A DNA stretch of 64,000 bases from Streptomyces sp. P9-A2 (GTDB lineage Bacteria > Actinomycetota > Actinomycetes > Streptomycetales > Streptomycetaceae): contig NZ_JAZIFX010000001.1 in assembly GCF_036634175.1 (NCBI RefSeq), positions 8,184,001 to 8,248,000 on the forward strand. The letters run 5' to 3'. The notes under the pieces are model-generated. The model saw only the letters and a program-made list of their open reading frames with translations. It was not told the DNA's origin and did not search any database. Of the stretch, positions 55,087-63,791 are shown piece after piece. Numbering within the stretch: the first letter of the stretch is position 1; each line of letters begins with the position of its first letter. Position numbers and translations under genes: made by a program.

Positions 55087-56480
55087 TCACCCCGTTCTCT
55101 TGGATGCACGGGGAACTGCGAGACAAGCCCCCACCGGCCCGCGCCCGCCCGTGCTCAGCCGGTCTGGGACCCCGCCAAAAACCTCCGGACGGAGCAACGC
55201 GGCCAGCGTGTCGGCCGGCAGCAAGCCCTTTTCCAGGACGAGTTCGGCGACGCCGCGCCCCGTGGCGAGGGCTTCCTTGGCGATGTCGGTGGCTGCCGAG
55301 TAGCCGATGTGGGGGTTGAGTGTGGTGACGAGGCCGATGGAGTTCTCGACGGTCGCGCGCAGCATGTCCGTGTCGGCCGTGATCCCGGCGACGCACCGCT
55401 CGGCGAGCGTCAGGCAGGCGGCGCGCAGGTGCGTGATGCTCTCGGAGGGGGAGCACAGGATGATCGGCTCGAAGGCGTTCAGCTGGAGCTGGCCGGCCTC
55501 CGCCGCCATGGTGATCGTGACGTCGTTGCCGATCGCCTCGAAGACGACCTGGTTGACGACCTCGGGGATCACTGGGTTCACCTTGCCCGGCATGATGCTC
55601 GAACCAGCCTGCACCGGCGGCAGGTTGATCTCGTTCAGGCCCGCGCGCGGCCCGGAGGACAGGAGGCGCGGGTCATTGCAGCTCTTGGAGAGCCTCACCG
55701 AGATGCGCTTCAGCACGCCGGACATCTGGACGAAAGCCCCGCAGTCCTGGGTGGCTTCGACGAGGTGCGGCTGTGACCAGCGGGAGGCTTGTGATGTCCG
55801 CGAGGTGGCGGCGCACGGCCTCGGCGTATCCGGTGGGTGCGTTGAGCCCGGTACCGATCGCCGTCGCGCCCAGGTTGATCTCGTGGATCAGCTCGACGGC
55901 CTCGGCGAGCCGGCTGCGGTCCTCGTCCAGCATCACCGCGTACGCCGAGAACTCCTGCCCGAGCGTCATCGGCACGGCTTCCTGCAGTTGCGTACGCCCC
56001 ATCTTCAGCACGTCGCAGAACTCCAGCGCCTTGGCCGCGAAGGCGTCCTGCAGCACGGACATCGCCTTGAGCAGGCCGCGTACGGCGAAGACCGTGGCGA
56101 CCTTGACGGCGGTCGGGTAGACGTCGTTGGTCGACTGGCCGAGGTTGACGTCCTCGTTCGGGTGCAGGAACTCGTACGCACCCTTCGAGTGGCCGAGCAG
56201 CTCCAACGCCCGGTTCGCGACGACCTCGTTGGCGTTCATGTTCGTCGAGGTCCCGGCCCCGCCCTGGATGACATCGACGACGAACTGGTCGTGCAGCTTC
56301 CCTGCACGGATTTCGCGGCAGGCCTCGACGATGGCCGCCGCCTTGCGAGGCTCCAGCAGGCCGAGTTCCTCGTTGGCGCGGGCGGCGGCTTCCTTGACGG
56401 CGGCGAGCGCGTCGATCAGGTGCGGGTACGCGGAGATCGGCGTTCCCGTGATGGGGAAGTTCTCCTTGGCGCGCAGCCCT
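55087..56480 (-). pseudogene. aspA: Aspartate ammonia-lyase, 5'-truncated by IS3 and frameshifted
   Basis: On the minus strand from about 56480 the reading is LRAKENFPITGTPISAYPHL, IQGGAGTSTNMNANEVVANR, NEDVNLGQSTNDVYPTAVKV and VLKMGRTQLQEAVPMTLGQE. Near 55770 the frame shifts. It continues as [40 protein letters not shown] (fumarase/aspartase signature) and [20 protein letters not shown] to the stop at 55087. The first ~35 residues are missing, replaced by the left end of an IS3 element, and are not found on the other side of that element. It lies behind glsA in the same direction, so a glutamine/aspartate catabolic pair was probably present before decay. Confidence 0.85.
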
Positions 56481-56555
56481 CTCTGTCAGCCTTGGGTGAG
56501 ACGTCCCGCTTCGGCGGGTTAGCCTGAGAGGGCACGACAGGAGAACCACCCCCTC

Positions 56556-56918
56556 ATGACCAGCAGCAAGTCCGCCGGATCCGACCCGGCTCCCCGGCCG
56601 AAGCGCCGCACTTTCAGCCCGGAGTACAAGCTGCGGATCGTGGCCGAGTACGACGCCGCCCCGCAGAACGAGAAGGGCGCGGTCCTGCGCCGCGAGCGGC
56701 TGTACCACTCGCATGTGAAGGAGTGGCGGGCAGCGCGGGATGCCGGGGCTCTGGAGAAGCTGGTCGACCAGCGTACCGGCCCGGCGAGGCCGAAGAAGTC
56801 TGCTGCCGAGGCGGAGAACGAGAAACTGCGCCGCCAGGTGGAGCGTCTGGAGAAGGAACTGGCGCGGAACAAGGCCGCGCTGGAGGTTATGGGAAAAGCT
56901 TCCGCGCTCTTGGCTTGA
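56556..56918 (+). pseudogene. IS3-family OrfA, interrupted at its 3' end
   Basis: MTSSKSAGSDPAPRPKRRTF, SPEYKLRIVAEYDAAPQNEK, then a helix-turn-helix and leucine-zipper-like LRRQVERLEKELARNKAALE are the IS3 OrfA pattern. The frame enters the IS1182 element after KASALL; beyond the insertion the original reading EMISEGAD resumes at 58743. Only the last few codons are affected, so a near-complete OrfA can be made, but the OrfAB fusion cannot. Confidence 0.85.
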
Positions 56919-58742
56919 TTCTGTCGGGGATCTTGGAGTTTCCCGGTGCGCCACCATGATCAGCGGGCATGCTCGGGGCTGTTTCGAAGATCGATCCAGT
57001 TGTTGAGGTGTCTGTTGTCACTCCGTCTCCGTTCCGGTGAGCAAGTCCCGTCTCTGACCGCGCAGATCGCGCGGGCGAGCAATCCGGGCGGTACGACGGC
57101 GATGTGGGTGAGAGACCGCCTTGATGGGCTGTGGCACGACGAGGACTTCGCGGGCTGGTACCCGCGTGACGGCCGTCCCGGTCTATCGCCCGCCCAGCTC
57201 GCCACCGTCTGCGTCCTGCAGTTCCTGCTGAACTTGTCGGACCGGCAGGCGGCGGAAGCGGTCCGCTGCCGCATCGACTTCAAATACGCCCTGGCCATGG
57301 AGCTGGACGATCCCGGCTTCCACCACAGTGTGCTGGCCGACTTCCGCGAGCGCCTCACCCAGAACGACCGCGCCGACCGTCTTCTCGACCTCGCGCTCGC
57401 GCGCCTGAAGGAAGCCGGACTCGTACGCGAGCGCACAACGCAGCGCACCGACTCCACCCACGTCCTGGCCGCGGTGCGTGACCTGACCCGGCTGGAACTG
57501 GTCACCGAGGCGGTCCGTGCCGTGCTGGAGGAAGTGGCCCGCACCGCATCACACCTGCTGACCGGCCTGGTCGACGAGGACTGGGGACTGCGCTACGGCC
57601 GCCCGGTCCGGCTGGGCAAGAACCCCACCCGGCCCAAGACCAGGATCCTCGCCGCCGGCAATGATGCCTGCCGGCTGCTGGAACTCATCCATCAGCACGG
57701 ACCGGACCGGTTCGGCCCACAGGCCGAGGCGCTGCGACGGATCGTCGTGCAGAACTACTACCGCGACGCGGCAGGGCGCCTGCGCTGGCGCACCGCCGAC
57801 GACGGTGGCCTGCCGCCCTCTGCCTCGGCGATCGTCTCGCCCTACGACACCACGGCGCGATATGTCCGCCACGGACACATCATCCGCTGGAAGGGGTTCG
57901 CCGCGCACGTCACCGAAACGTGCGCCTCCGACAGCGCCAACGTGATCACGGACGTGGCCACCACGTCGGCCGCCACGAACGACGGCCAGGCCCTGCCCGG
58001 CATCCACACGCGCCTGGCGCATCGCGGGCTGCTGCCCGCCGAGTACCTAGTCGACGGCGGCTACACCTCCCTGGTCCACCTGGAACAGGCCGCCCGGGAA
58101 CACCAGGTCACCGTCACTGGGCCGCTGCCGGGCAACCCCACCCGTCAGCACCGCAAGAACGAAGGCTTCGACCGGGACGACTTCCACATCGACTTCGACC
58201 GCCGACAGGTCACCTGCCCCCGAGGCCAGGTCAGCCAGGGCTGGCACGGCCCCTACCCGACGTCCTCGCCCACCGCGGCACCTCTGATCGTGGCACGGTT
58301 CACCAAGAGCCAGTGCCGGCCCTGTCCGGACCGCCCCCGGTGCACCAGCTCCCGCGAGAGCGCCCGGAACGTCGGCTTTCCCCCGCGAGAACTCCGCGAC
58401 CTGCAAGTCCGCGTCCGCGCGGAGCAGCAGACACCCGAGTGGAAAGCCCGCTACGCAGTCCGTTCCGGAGTAGAGGGCACCATCAACGAGTTCGCCCACG
58501 GACACGGCATGCGCCGCTGCCGCTACCGAGGACAGCCGAAAGCCCACCTGCAGCACGTACTTACAGCCATTGCCGTGAACATCGAACGACTCAGCAGCCA
58601 GTCAGCGGCCGAGGAAGCATCGTCACCGAGACCACCGACCGCTTTCATGACCTTCCTGGACCATAACGGCCTGCCCCGGCCGAAGTCCTGGCGAACCCTC
58701 GGAACCTGAGCCCGACCCACCAAGATCCCCGACAGAGTCAAG
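56914..58742 (+). mobile_element. IS1182-family element, copy B, with CTTGG target duplication
   Basis: Inverted repeats CTTGATTCTGTCGGGGATCT... (56914 on) and the complement ending at 58742 differ by one base in 23. CTTGG flanks both sides (56909-56913 and 58743-58747). Removing the element and one CTTGG restores ALLEMISEGAD of the IS3 orfA. Confidence 0.87.
56946..58709 (+). CDS. IS1182-family transposase, copy B
   Basis: GTG 56946 gives 587 residues. It shows [39 protein letters not shown], the Asp motif [37 protein letters not shown] with the second Asp, the Cys cluster [12 protein letters not shown], and the Glu region [20 protein letters not shown]. It is the same family as copy A but clearly different in sequence, so it was a separate acquisition. 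The stop lies inside the element, unlike copy A. It appears intact. Confidence 0.92.
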   Translation: MRHHDQRACSGLFRRSIQLLRCLLSLRLRSGEQVPSLTAQIARASNPGGTTAMWVRDRLDGLWHDEDFAGWYPRDGRPGLSPAQLATVCVLQFLLNLSDRQAAEAVRCRIDFKYALAMELDDPGFHHSVLADFRERLTQNDRADRLLDLALARLKEAGLVRERTTQRTDSTHVLAAVRDLTRLELVTEAVRAVLEEVARTASHLLTGLVDEDWGLRYGRPVRLGKNPTRPKTRILAAGNDACRLLELIHQHGPDRFGPQAEALRRIVVQNYYRDAAGRLRWRTADDGGLPPSASAIVSPYDTTARYVRHGHIIRWKGFAAHVTETCASDSANVITDVATTSAATNDGQALPGIHTRLAHRGLLPAEYLVDGGYTSLVHLEQAAREHQVTVTGPLPGNPTRQHRKNEGFDRDDFHIDFDRRQVTCPRGQVSQGWHGPYPTSSPTAAPLIVARFTKSQCRPCPDRPRCTSSRESARNVGFPPRELRDLQVRVRAEQQTPEWKARYAVRSGVEGTINEFAHGHGMRRCRYRGQPKAHLQHVLTAIAVNIERLSSQSAAEEASSPRPPTAFMTFLDHNGLPRPKSWRTLGT

Positions 58743-58790
58743 CTTGGAAATGATCTCCGAGGGCGCGGACTGAACGCTGCCGTCACCCCG

Positions 58791-59798
58791 GTGGCCGATG
58801 ACGCGTTCACCGGCGTCGAGGGCGTGCTGGGTGTGACTGCGGCGTGCCGGCTGACCGGCCGCTCGCGGGCCACCCACTACCGCCGGCTGCGTCCGGCGCC
58901 ACCACGCCGGCCCCGCAAGCCGCAGGTCCAGCCCTCGGCCCTGACGGCCGAAGAACGGGCCGCGGTACTGGAGTTGATGAACAGCGACGAGTACGCCGAA
59001 CTGGCGCCCGCGCAGATCTGGGCCCGCGAGCTGGATGCCGGGCGCTACCACTGCTCGGTCTCCACGATGTACCGGATCCTGCGCGAGAAGGGCCAGTCCG
59101 GCGAGCGCCGAAGACAGGCCACCCACCCCGCCCAGGCGGTGCCCGAACTGGTGGCCACCGCCCCGTCGCAGGTGTTCACCTGGGACATCACCAAGGCGGC
59201 CGGACCGGTCAAGGGCATCTGGTATCACGCCTACGTCATCATCGACATCTTCAGCCGCTACATCGTCGGCCACACCGTCGAGGCCGCTGAATCGGCCGAA
59301 CGGGCCGAGGAGTTGATCCGCGAGACCATCGTCCGCAACGGGATCGTGCCCGAGACCGTGCACGCCGACCGCGGCACCTCGATGACGAGCAAGAAGGTCT
59401 CCCAGCTGCTGATCGACCTCGGGGTGACAAGGTCGCACTCGCGGCCGAAGGTCTCCAACGACAACCCCTACAGCGAGGCCCAGTTCAAGACCACGAAGTA
59501 CATGTCGGACTATCCCGAACGGTTCGACTCGCTGGCCCACGCCCGCGAATGGTTCGACGCCTTCATCGCGTACTACAACCACGAGCACCGGCACTCGGGC
59601 ATCGGCTGGCACACACCCGCCTCCGTCCACTTCGGGACCGCCGAGGAGGTCCGCGACCAGCGCGCGGTCACCCTCGCCGAGGCATACGCCCGCCACCCCG
59701 AACGCTTCGGCCGCCGCCCCCGACCACCCGAGATACCCCAGACGGCCTGGATCAACGACCCGTCCAAGCGCCGCGAACCCGCACCACAAACCTCATAG
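58791..59798 (+). CDS. IS3-family transposase OrfB
   Basis: GTG 58791 gives 335 residues. VTAACRLTGRSRATHYRRLR (HTH_21), then TVSTMYRILREKGQSGERRR-like, and the rve core with DDE: SQVFTWDITKAAGPVKGIWY (Asp), PETVHADRGTSMTSKKVSQL (Asp), and NDNPYSEAQFKTTKYMSDYP (Glu). FDAFIAYYNHEHRHSGIGWH is the usual C-terminal block. The frame is complete. Expression normally relies on frameshifting from orfA, which IS1182 copy B now prevents. Confidence 0.9.
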   Translation: MADDAFTGVEGVLGVTAACRLTGRSRATHYRRLRPAPPRRPRKPQVQPSALTAEERAAVLELMNSDEYAELAPAQIWARELDAGRYHCSVSTMYRILREKGQSGERRRQATHPAQAVPELVATAPSQVFTWDITKAAGPVKGIWYHAYVIIDIFSRYIVGHTVEAAESAERAEELIRETIVRNGIVPETVHADRGTSMTSKKVSQLLIDLGVTRSHSRPKVSNDNPYSEAQFKTTKYMSDYPERFDSLAHAREWFDAFIAYYNHEHRHSGIGWHTPASVHFGTAEEVRDQRAVTLAEAYARHPERFGRRPRPPEIPQTAWINDPSKRREPAPQTS

Positions 59799-59856
59799 CA
59801 TCACGACCGTCTCACTGGACTTGAAATCTTCCGGTCTCACTTTCAGGAGCCCGATC

Positions 59857-60384
59857 GTGACCCGCCGCCATCTCATGCCGCTCGCCGCCGCGTTCCTTGC
59901 GATGTCGCTGGCCGGCTGTAACCCGCAACTCATTGAAGACGACGCGAAGCCCGGTACCCCGGACTCCAGCGCGCTTCCCGCACCGTCCGGGGCGGCCGGC
60001 GGGCCTGCCGAAGGCGGCCTGTCGCTCGCGGACGCCATCGCGAGGATCCCGGACGGGGTCGAGAAGCGGGAGGGCTACGAGCGCGACAGCTTCAAGCACT
60101 GGGTCGACGAGGACGGCGACGGCTGCCCCACCCGGGCCGAGGTCCTCCTCGAGGAGGCCACCACGAAGCCGGAGCAGGGGGAGCGGTGCGCGCTGAGTGG
60201 CGGGGTGTGGATGTCGTACTACGACGAGGTCGAGGTCACCGACCCGGGGAAGCTGGACATCGACCACATGGTGCCGCTCGCCGAAGCGTGGGACAGCGGC
60301 GCCTACGACTGGACACCCGAGCGCCGCGCCTTCCGGCTGGAGGTGGGCGAGCCGCTGTCCACCAGCTTCGGTCTGGATCTGTAG
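59857..60384 (+). CDS. HNH-type nuclease lipoprotein, C-terminally shortened
   Basis: AGGAG precedes GTG 59857; the protein has 175 residues. A lipoprotein signal (MPLAAAFLAMSLAGC, Cys in the LAGC lipobox) is followed by a linker. The domain of secreted HNH/DUF1524 nucleases then follows: HWVDEDGDGCPTRAEVLLEE and KLDIDHMVPLAEAWDSGAYD with the D-x-D-H catalytic motif, then WTPERR. Family members continue ~45 residues with a conserved Asn/His and a cysteine. Here the frame turns to RAFRLEVGEPLSTSFGLDL and stops, so the C-terminal part of the active site is lost, probably by a frameshift. Confidence 0.75.
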   Translation: MTRRHLMPLAAAFLAMSLAGCNPQLIEDDAKPGTPDSSALPAPSGAAGGPAEGGLSLADAIARIPDGVEKREGYERDSFKHWVDEDGDGCPTRAEVLLEEATTKPEQGERCALSGGVWMSYYDEVEVTDPGKLDIDHMVPLAEAWDSGAYDWTPERRAFRLEVGEPLSTSFGLDL

Positions 60385-60598
60385 CGCGGTGTCTTCGAAG
60401 AGCCCGCTCAGGCTCCGGGGCTTTGGGATTGAGCCTTGGCCCCGGACACATCGGCACTCGACCATCCTCGGCCGCGCAGCAGCCTGCCTCAGCCCTGCAC
60501 GGGCTGTTGTCGTTGGGGGGGGCGGGTCGGATGTCTTCGTGGTGGTGAGCGGTGTTGGCGAGCCAGCGGTACTCGGGTGTTGGCCCTACGGTGGTGGC

Positions 60599-61825
60599 AT
60601 GACAGTGATCAACGGGTGGCGGCGGGCAGTGGGCGCCCCGGTCGGGACGCTGGACGTGCTGGGGCCGGTTGTGCTGTTCGTGCTGTCGGTCGTGGCCGCC
60701 TCCGTCATCCCGTACGAGCACCGGATTTTGGTCCGCCCGTCTGCCGTGGTGCTGGCGGCGGTCTGCTGTTTCGCGTTGCTGTGGCGTCATCGCCACCCGT
60801 TCGGCGTCCTGGTCATCGCCCTCGCCTGCGGGGTGGTCTTCCAGGTGCTCGGGGTTCGGGAGAGTCCGCTGGTGACGAGTCCGGTCATCGTGTCCGTCTA
60901 CACCGTGGCCGTCCGGACCGACCGGCGCACTACATGGATGGTGGCATCGGCCTCGGCCGCCCTGCTGGTCGGGGCGGCCGTGGTGTTCGACTCCGGCTCA
61001 TGGCTCATCCGGGACAACGTGGCGATGCTGGCCTGGACGGCCTTGCCCGCCGCCGTAGGGGACGGGGTGCGCTCACGCCGCGCGTATGTGGCGGCCGTGG
61101 AGGAAAGGGCGGAGTACGCGGAGCGGACCCGTGAGCAGGAGGCGCGGCAGCAGGTGGCGGCCGAGCGGATCCGGATCGCGCGCGAGTTGCACGATGTGGT
61201 CGCGCACCACATCGCCTTGATCAACGCGCAGGCCGGTGTTGCTGTTCACCTGGTGGAGCGGCGGCCGGAGCAGTTGGTCACCGCTCTGGAGGGCATCCGG
61301 GACACCAGTCGGTCCGCGCTGGAGGAACTCCGGGTGACCGTGGGACTCCTGCGTCAGTCCGATGATCCGGAGGCGCCGCGGGATCCGATGCCGGGCCTGG
61401 CGCAGGTACCGGAGCTGCTGGCGTCCTTCGAGCGTGTCGGCCTGTCCGTCAGGCACATGCGGCACGGCATGGCCGAGCCGCTGGCGCCGGCGGTGGACCT
61501 GGCCGCGTACCGCATCGTGCAGGAGGCCCTGACGAATGTGCGCAAGCACGCCGGGGCCGATCAAGCCCGCCTCTACCTGCACTACCGGCCCCAATGGCTG
61601 ACGATCACGGTCGAGGACGACGGGCGCGCCCGACCGCACGAGCCCCCTCCCGGTACCGGCCACGGGCTGATCGGGATGCGCGAGCGTGCGGCCAGCGTCG
61701 GGGGAAAGCTGGAGGCCGCGGCGCGCCCCGACGGGGGCTTCACCGTGACCGCCGAACTGCCGCTGCGGCCGGGCGCGGCAATCGTGGCACCGATCGGGCG
61801 GGACGCCGAGGAGAGATGGGCATGA
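60599..61825 (+). CDS. Sensor histidine kinase (NarL-type)
   Basis: ATG 60599 begins MTVINGWRRAVGAPVGTLDV; the protein has 408 residues. Four to five transmembrane helices fill residues ~20-150 with almost no extracellular loop. A coiled segment and the HisKA_3 box follow (IRIARELHDVVAHHIALINA, phospho-His in ELHDVV), then the HATPase_c domain (YRIVQEALTNVRKHAGADQA N-box, GTGHGLIGMRERAASVGGKL G-box). It lacks an extracellular sensor domain, as in the small intramembrane-sensing kinases of Streptomyces. The stop overlaps the response-regulator start (ATGA), making a classical two-component pair. Confidence 0.93.
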   Translation: MTVINGWRRAVGAPVGTLDVLGPVVLFVLSVVAASVIPYEHRILVRPSAVVLAAVCCFALLWRHRHPFGVLVIALACGVVFQVLGVRESPLVTSPVIVSVYTVAVRTDRRTTWMVASASAALLVGAAVVFDSGSWLIRDNVAMLAWTALPAAVGDGVRSRRAYVAAVEERAEYAERTREQEARQQVAAERIRIARELHDVVAHHIALINAQAGVAVHLVERRPEQLVTALEGIRDTSRSALEELRVTVGLLRQSDDPEAPRDPMPGLAQVPELLASFERVGLSVRHMRHGMAEPLAPAVDLAAYRIVQEALTNVRKHAGADQARLYLHYRPQWLTITVEDDGRARPHEPPPGTGHGLIGMRERAASVGGKLEAAARPDGGFTVTAELPLRPGAAIVAPIGRDAEERWA

Positions 61826-62517
61826 CGATCCGCGTACTGCTCGCCGATGACCAGGCCCTGCTGCGGGGCACCTTCAGGATGCTGTTCGATTCCGCCGACG
61901 ACATGGAGACCGTGGGCGAGGCGTCCAACGGCCGTGAGGCGGTGGAGCTGGCGAGGACGCAGCAACCGGATGTGATCCTGATGGACATCCGCATGCCGGA
62001 GATGGACGGCCTCGTCGCCACGCGGCTGATCGGCGAGGCCGAGGACCTCTCGGTGGTGAAGGTCCTGATCCTGACCACCTTCGAGGACGACGAATACGTC
62101 GCGGAGGCCCTGCGGGCAGGTGCGAGCGGCTTTCTAGGCAAGGGCGCCCGGCCCGAGGAGCTGCTCGACGCCGTCCGCACGGTCGCCGCAGGGGACGCGC
62201 TGCTGTCCCCCTCGGCGACCCGAGGGCTGATCAGGCGGTTCCTGGCGCAGCCGGAACCGTGCACGGCAGCCGTGCACGAGCGGCTGGAATGCCTGACGCG
62301 ACGGGAACGCGATGTCCTGGGGCTTGTCGCGCTGGGGCTGTCGAACGACGAGATCGCCGAGCGTCTGTTCGTCAGCCCGCTGACGGCCAAGACCCACGTC
62401 AACCGGGCCATGACCAAGCTGGCCGCCCGCGACCGGGCCCAGTTGGTGGTCATCGCCTACCAGTGCGGCGTGGTCAGTCCGGCGACGACGGCGACTCGTC
62501 CCTCAGTGACCGGGTGA
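61822..62517 (+). CDS. LuxR/NarL-family response regulator
   Basis: GAGGAGAG lies 8 bases before ATG 61822 (an ATG at 61816 is closer to the site); the protein has 231 residues. The receiver domain is complete: RVLLADDQALLRGTFRMLFD, phospho-acceptor Asp in DVILMDIRMPEMDGL, LILTTFEDDEYVAEALRAGA, and FLGKG with the conserved Lys. The LuxR helix-turn-helix (LTRRERDVLGLVALGLSNDE, TAKTHVNRAMTKLAARDRAQ) is at the C-terminus. It is the cognate regulator of the overlapping histidine kinase gene. The target genes are unknown; the following zinc-finger gene is a candidate. Confidence 0.95.
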   Translation: MTIRVLLADDQALLRGTFRMLFDSADDMETVGEASNGREAVELARTQQPDVILMDIRMPEMDGLVATRLIGEAEDLSVVKVLILTTFEDDEYVAEALRAGASGFLGKGARPEELLDAVRTVAAGDALLSPSATRGLIRRFLAQPEPCTAAVHERLECLTRRERDVLGLVALGLSNDEIAERLFVSPLTAKTHVNRAMTKLAARDRAQLVVIAYQCGVVSPATTATRPSVTG

Positions 62518-62735
62518 ATGCCGGCGTGGCCGCGGAGCGCGTTGTGGCCCTGTCGTAGGCCGGCCTGCCGGATACCGCGGCCGTGGTACCCGGGAATTGC
62601 TGCACGGGGACGACGCGCAGGGGGCCGTTCCTGGGCGATGGTGGGGTCATGAAACGGAGCTGTGTACCGGTGCACCAGCCGCACACCGGCCCCGTTGACG
62701 GCGCGATTCTCACCCCTGCACGGAAGGGACCCGCC

Positions 62736-63083
62736 ATGCTTACTCTCTCCCAGGATTGCCGCACCATCGGCGACCTGCTAGAAGGACACGCACTCAACGT
62801 CCTGGACCCCGGCGAGGCGAGCGCGGTCCGCGCACACCTGGCGACCTGCCCTGACTGCCGGGACGAGCATCACTGCCTCGCGGCCGTGGCCGCGCACCTG
62901 TCCTCCCTTCGCAAGGCCCTGGCGTACGACCCCGGTCGGCGGCAGCCGTCGTACCTGCCCGGGTCGGCCGGGTGGCGCCATGGCTCGCGGCACCGACGCC
63001 GCCGGCACAGTGCGGCCCGAGGGGCCCTGACCACCTCGCTCACGCTGTCCCAATGGGTGAGTCGGCTTGCCTACGTCAGGTGA
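62736..63083 (+). CDS. zf-HC2 domain protein (anti-sigma-like), short
   Basis: GGAAGGGACC precedes ATG 62736; the protein has 115 residues. MLTLSQDCRTIGDLLEGHAL, NVLDPGEASAVRAHLATCPD-CRDEHHCL carries the HxxxCxxC of zinc-binding anti-sigma domains. The usual membrane helix and C-terminal domain are missing. Instead the protein ends in an Arg/His-rich stretch, which may come from a frameshift. No sigma-factor gene is adjacent. It could be a truncated anti-sigma factor. Confidence 0.6.
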   Translation: MLTLSQDCRTIGDLLEGHALNVLDPGEASAVRAHLATCPDCRDEHHCLAAVAAHLSSLRKALAYDPGRRQPSYLPGSAGWRHGSRHRRRRHSAARGALTTSLTLSQWVSRLAYVR

Positions 63084-63218
63084 GCGACCGGGCAGCGTGC
63101 TGATCCGCCCGGGCGGCACACCGGAAGTGCGCGCCGAGCGCGCCGGTGAGGGGGCTCACCGCGAACCGCCGCGGACGCCGCTGACGGTCCCTGGTTGTGT
63201 ACACGACCAGGAGGAATC

Positions 63219-63464
63219 ATGCGCGTGCCCGCTGCCAGGCATCCCTCACCGGGCACCGCCGCCTCACCGGGCACCGCCGCCTCTCCGGGGCTGCTGCGAC
63301 GGTCCGTGGTCGCCCTGCCTCACGGGTGGCCGAGGATGCGCTGCGAGCGGCCGGTGACCCAGCCGGAGCAGTCGGCAGCACCGCCGGCGATCGTGGACGA
63401 GGCCGTGGCAGCCCAGCCCGTCACCGGCCCCGGCCGGCCGAATGCGGCCGGCCGGGGCCGGTGA
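63219..63464 (+). CDS. Small hypothetical protein with SPGTAA repeats
   Basis: AGGAGGAATC precedes ATG 63219; the protein has 81 residues. It contains two and a half SPGTAA repeats (18-bp DNA repeats) and no recognised domain. Its last ~14 codons lie inside a perfect 20-bp hairpin (63421-63464), which argues that the C-terminus is not under protein selection. The excellent ribosome-binding site is the only strong sign of translation, so it may be a leader peptide or a chance frame. Confidence 0.35.
   Translation: MRVPAARHPSPGTAASPGTAASPGLLRRSVVALPHGWPRMRCERPVTQPEQSAAPPAIVDEAVAAQPVTGPGRPNAAGRGR
63421..63464. terminator. Perfect 20-bp inverted repeat
   Basis: TCACCGGCCCCGGCCGGCCG pairs fully with 63445-63464 around an AATG loop. 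It is the strongest hairpin in the window and a likely bidirectional terminator. Confidence 0.8.
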
Positions 63465-63791
63465 CGGGCGCGGTGACGCAGACCGGCGGGTAACAGATTT
63501 TTGTCTACCACAAGCTCAACGTGCGCCTGAGCCGACTGTCCATCGACGACTACTTCGACGATCTCAGAAAGCGGGCGTTCCGGCTCCTCCCCTACCACCA
63601 GTGGATCCTGTACCAGGCGGTGAACTTCGCCTGCGCCATCAACCCGGACCCCCGCGTGGATGCGGCCCGACTGCGGATGCGCGGTCGGGGCGAATCTGCC
63701 GAGGGCTTGCGGCGGCGCTGTCACGTGGTGGGGTGCGTGGGTCTCTGCCGGCGCGTCGGGGTGTGGCGGGGGTCGGGTTTCGGGCCGGTGC
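63465..63791. other. Gap with an unassigned coding-like fragment
   Basis: Around 63503-63700 the plus strand reads VYHKLNVRLSRLSIDDYFDD then LPYHQWILYQAVNFACAINP, with protein-like composition but no start and no recognised family. It then decays into low-complexity sequence. It is probably a gene fragment. Confidence 0.35.

Larger units (their letters stand above)
56487..59819 (+). mobile_element. IS3-family element interrupted by IS1182 copy B
   Basis: The left end TGTCAGCCTTGGGTGAGACG... near 56487 is shared with the deleted copy at 44272. The right end near 59819 shows the related TGAGACG on the complementary strand. orfA and orfB are separated by a second IS element inserted in the end of orfA. 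Confidence 0.7.
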
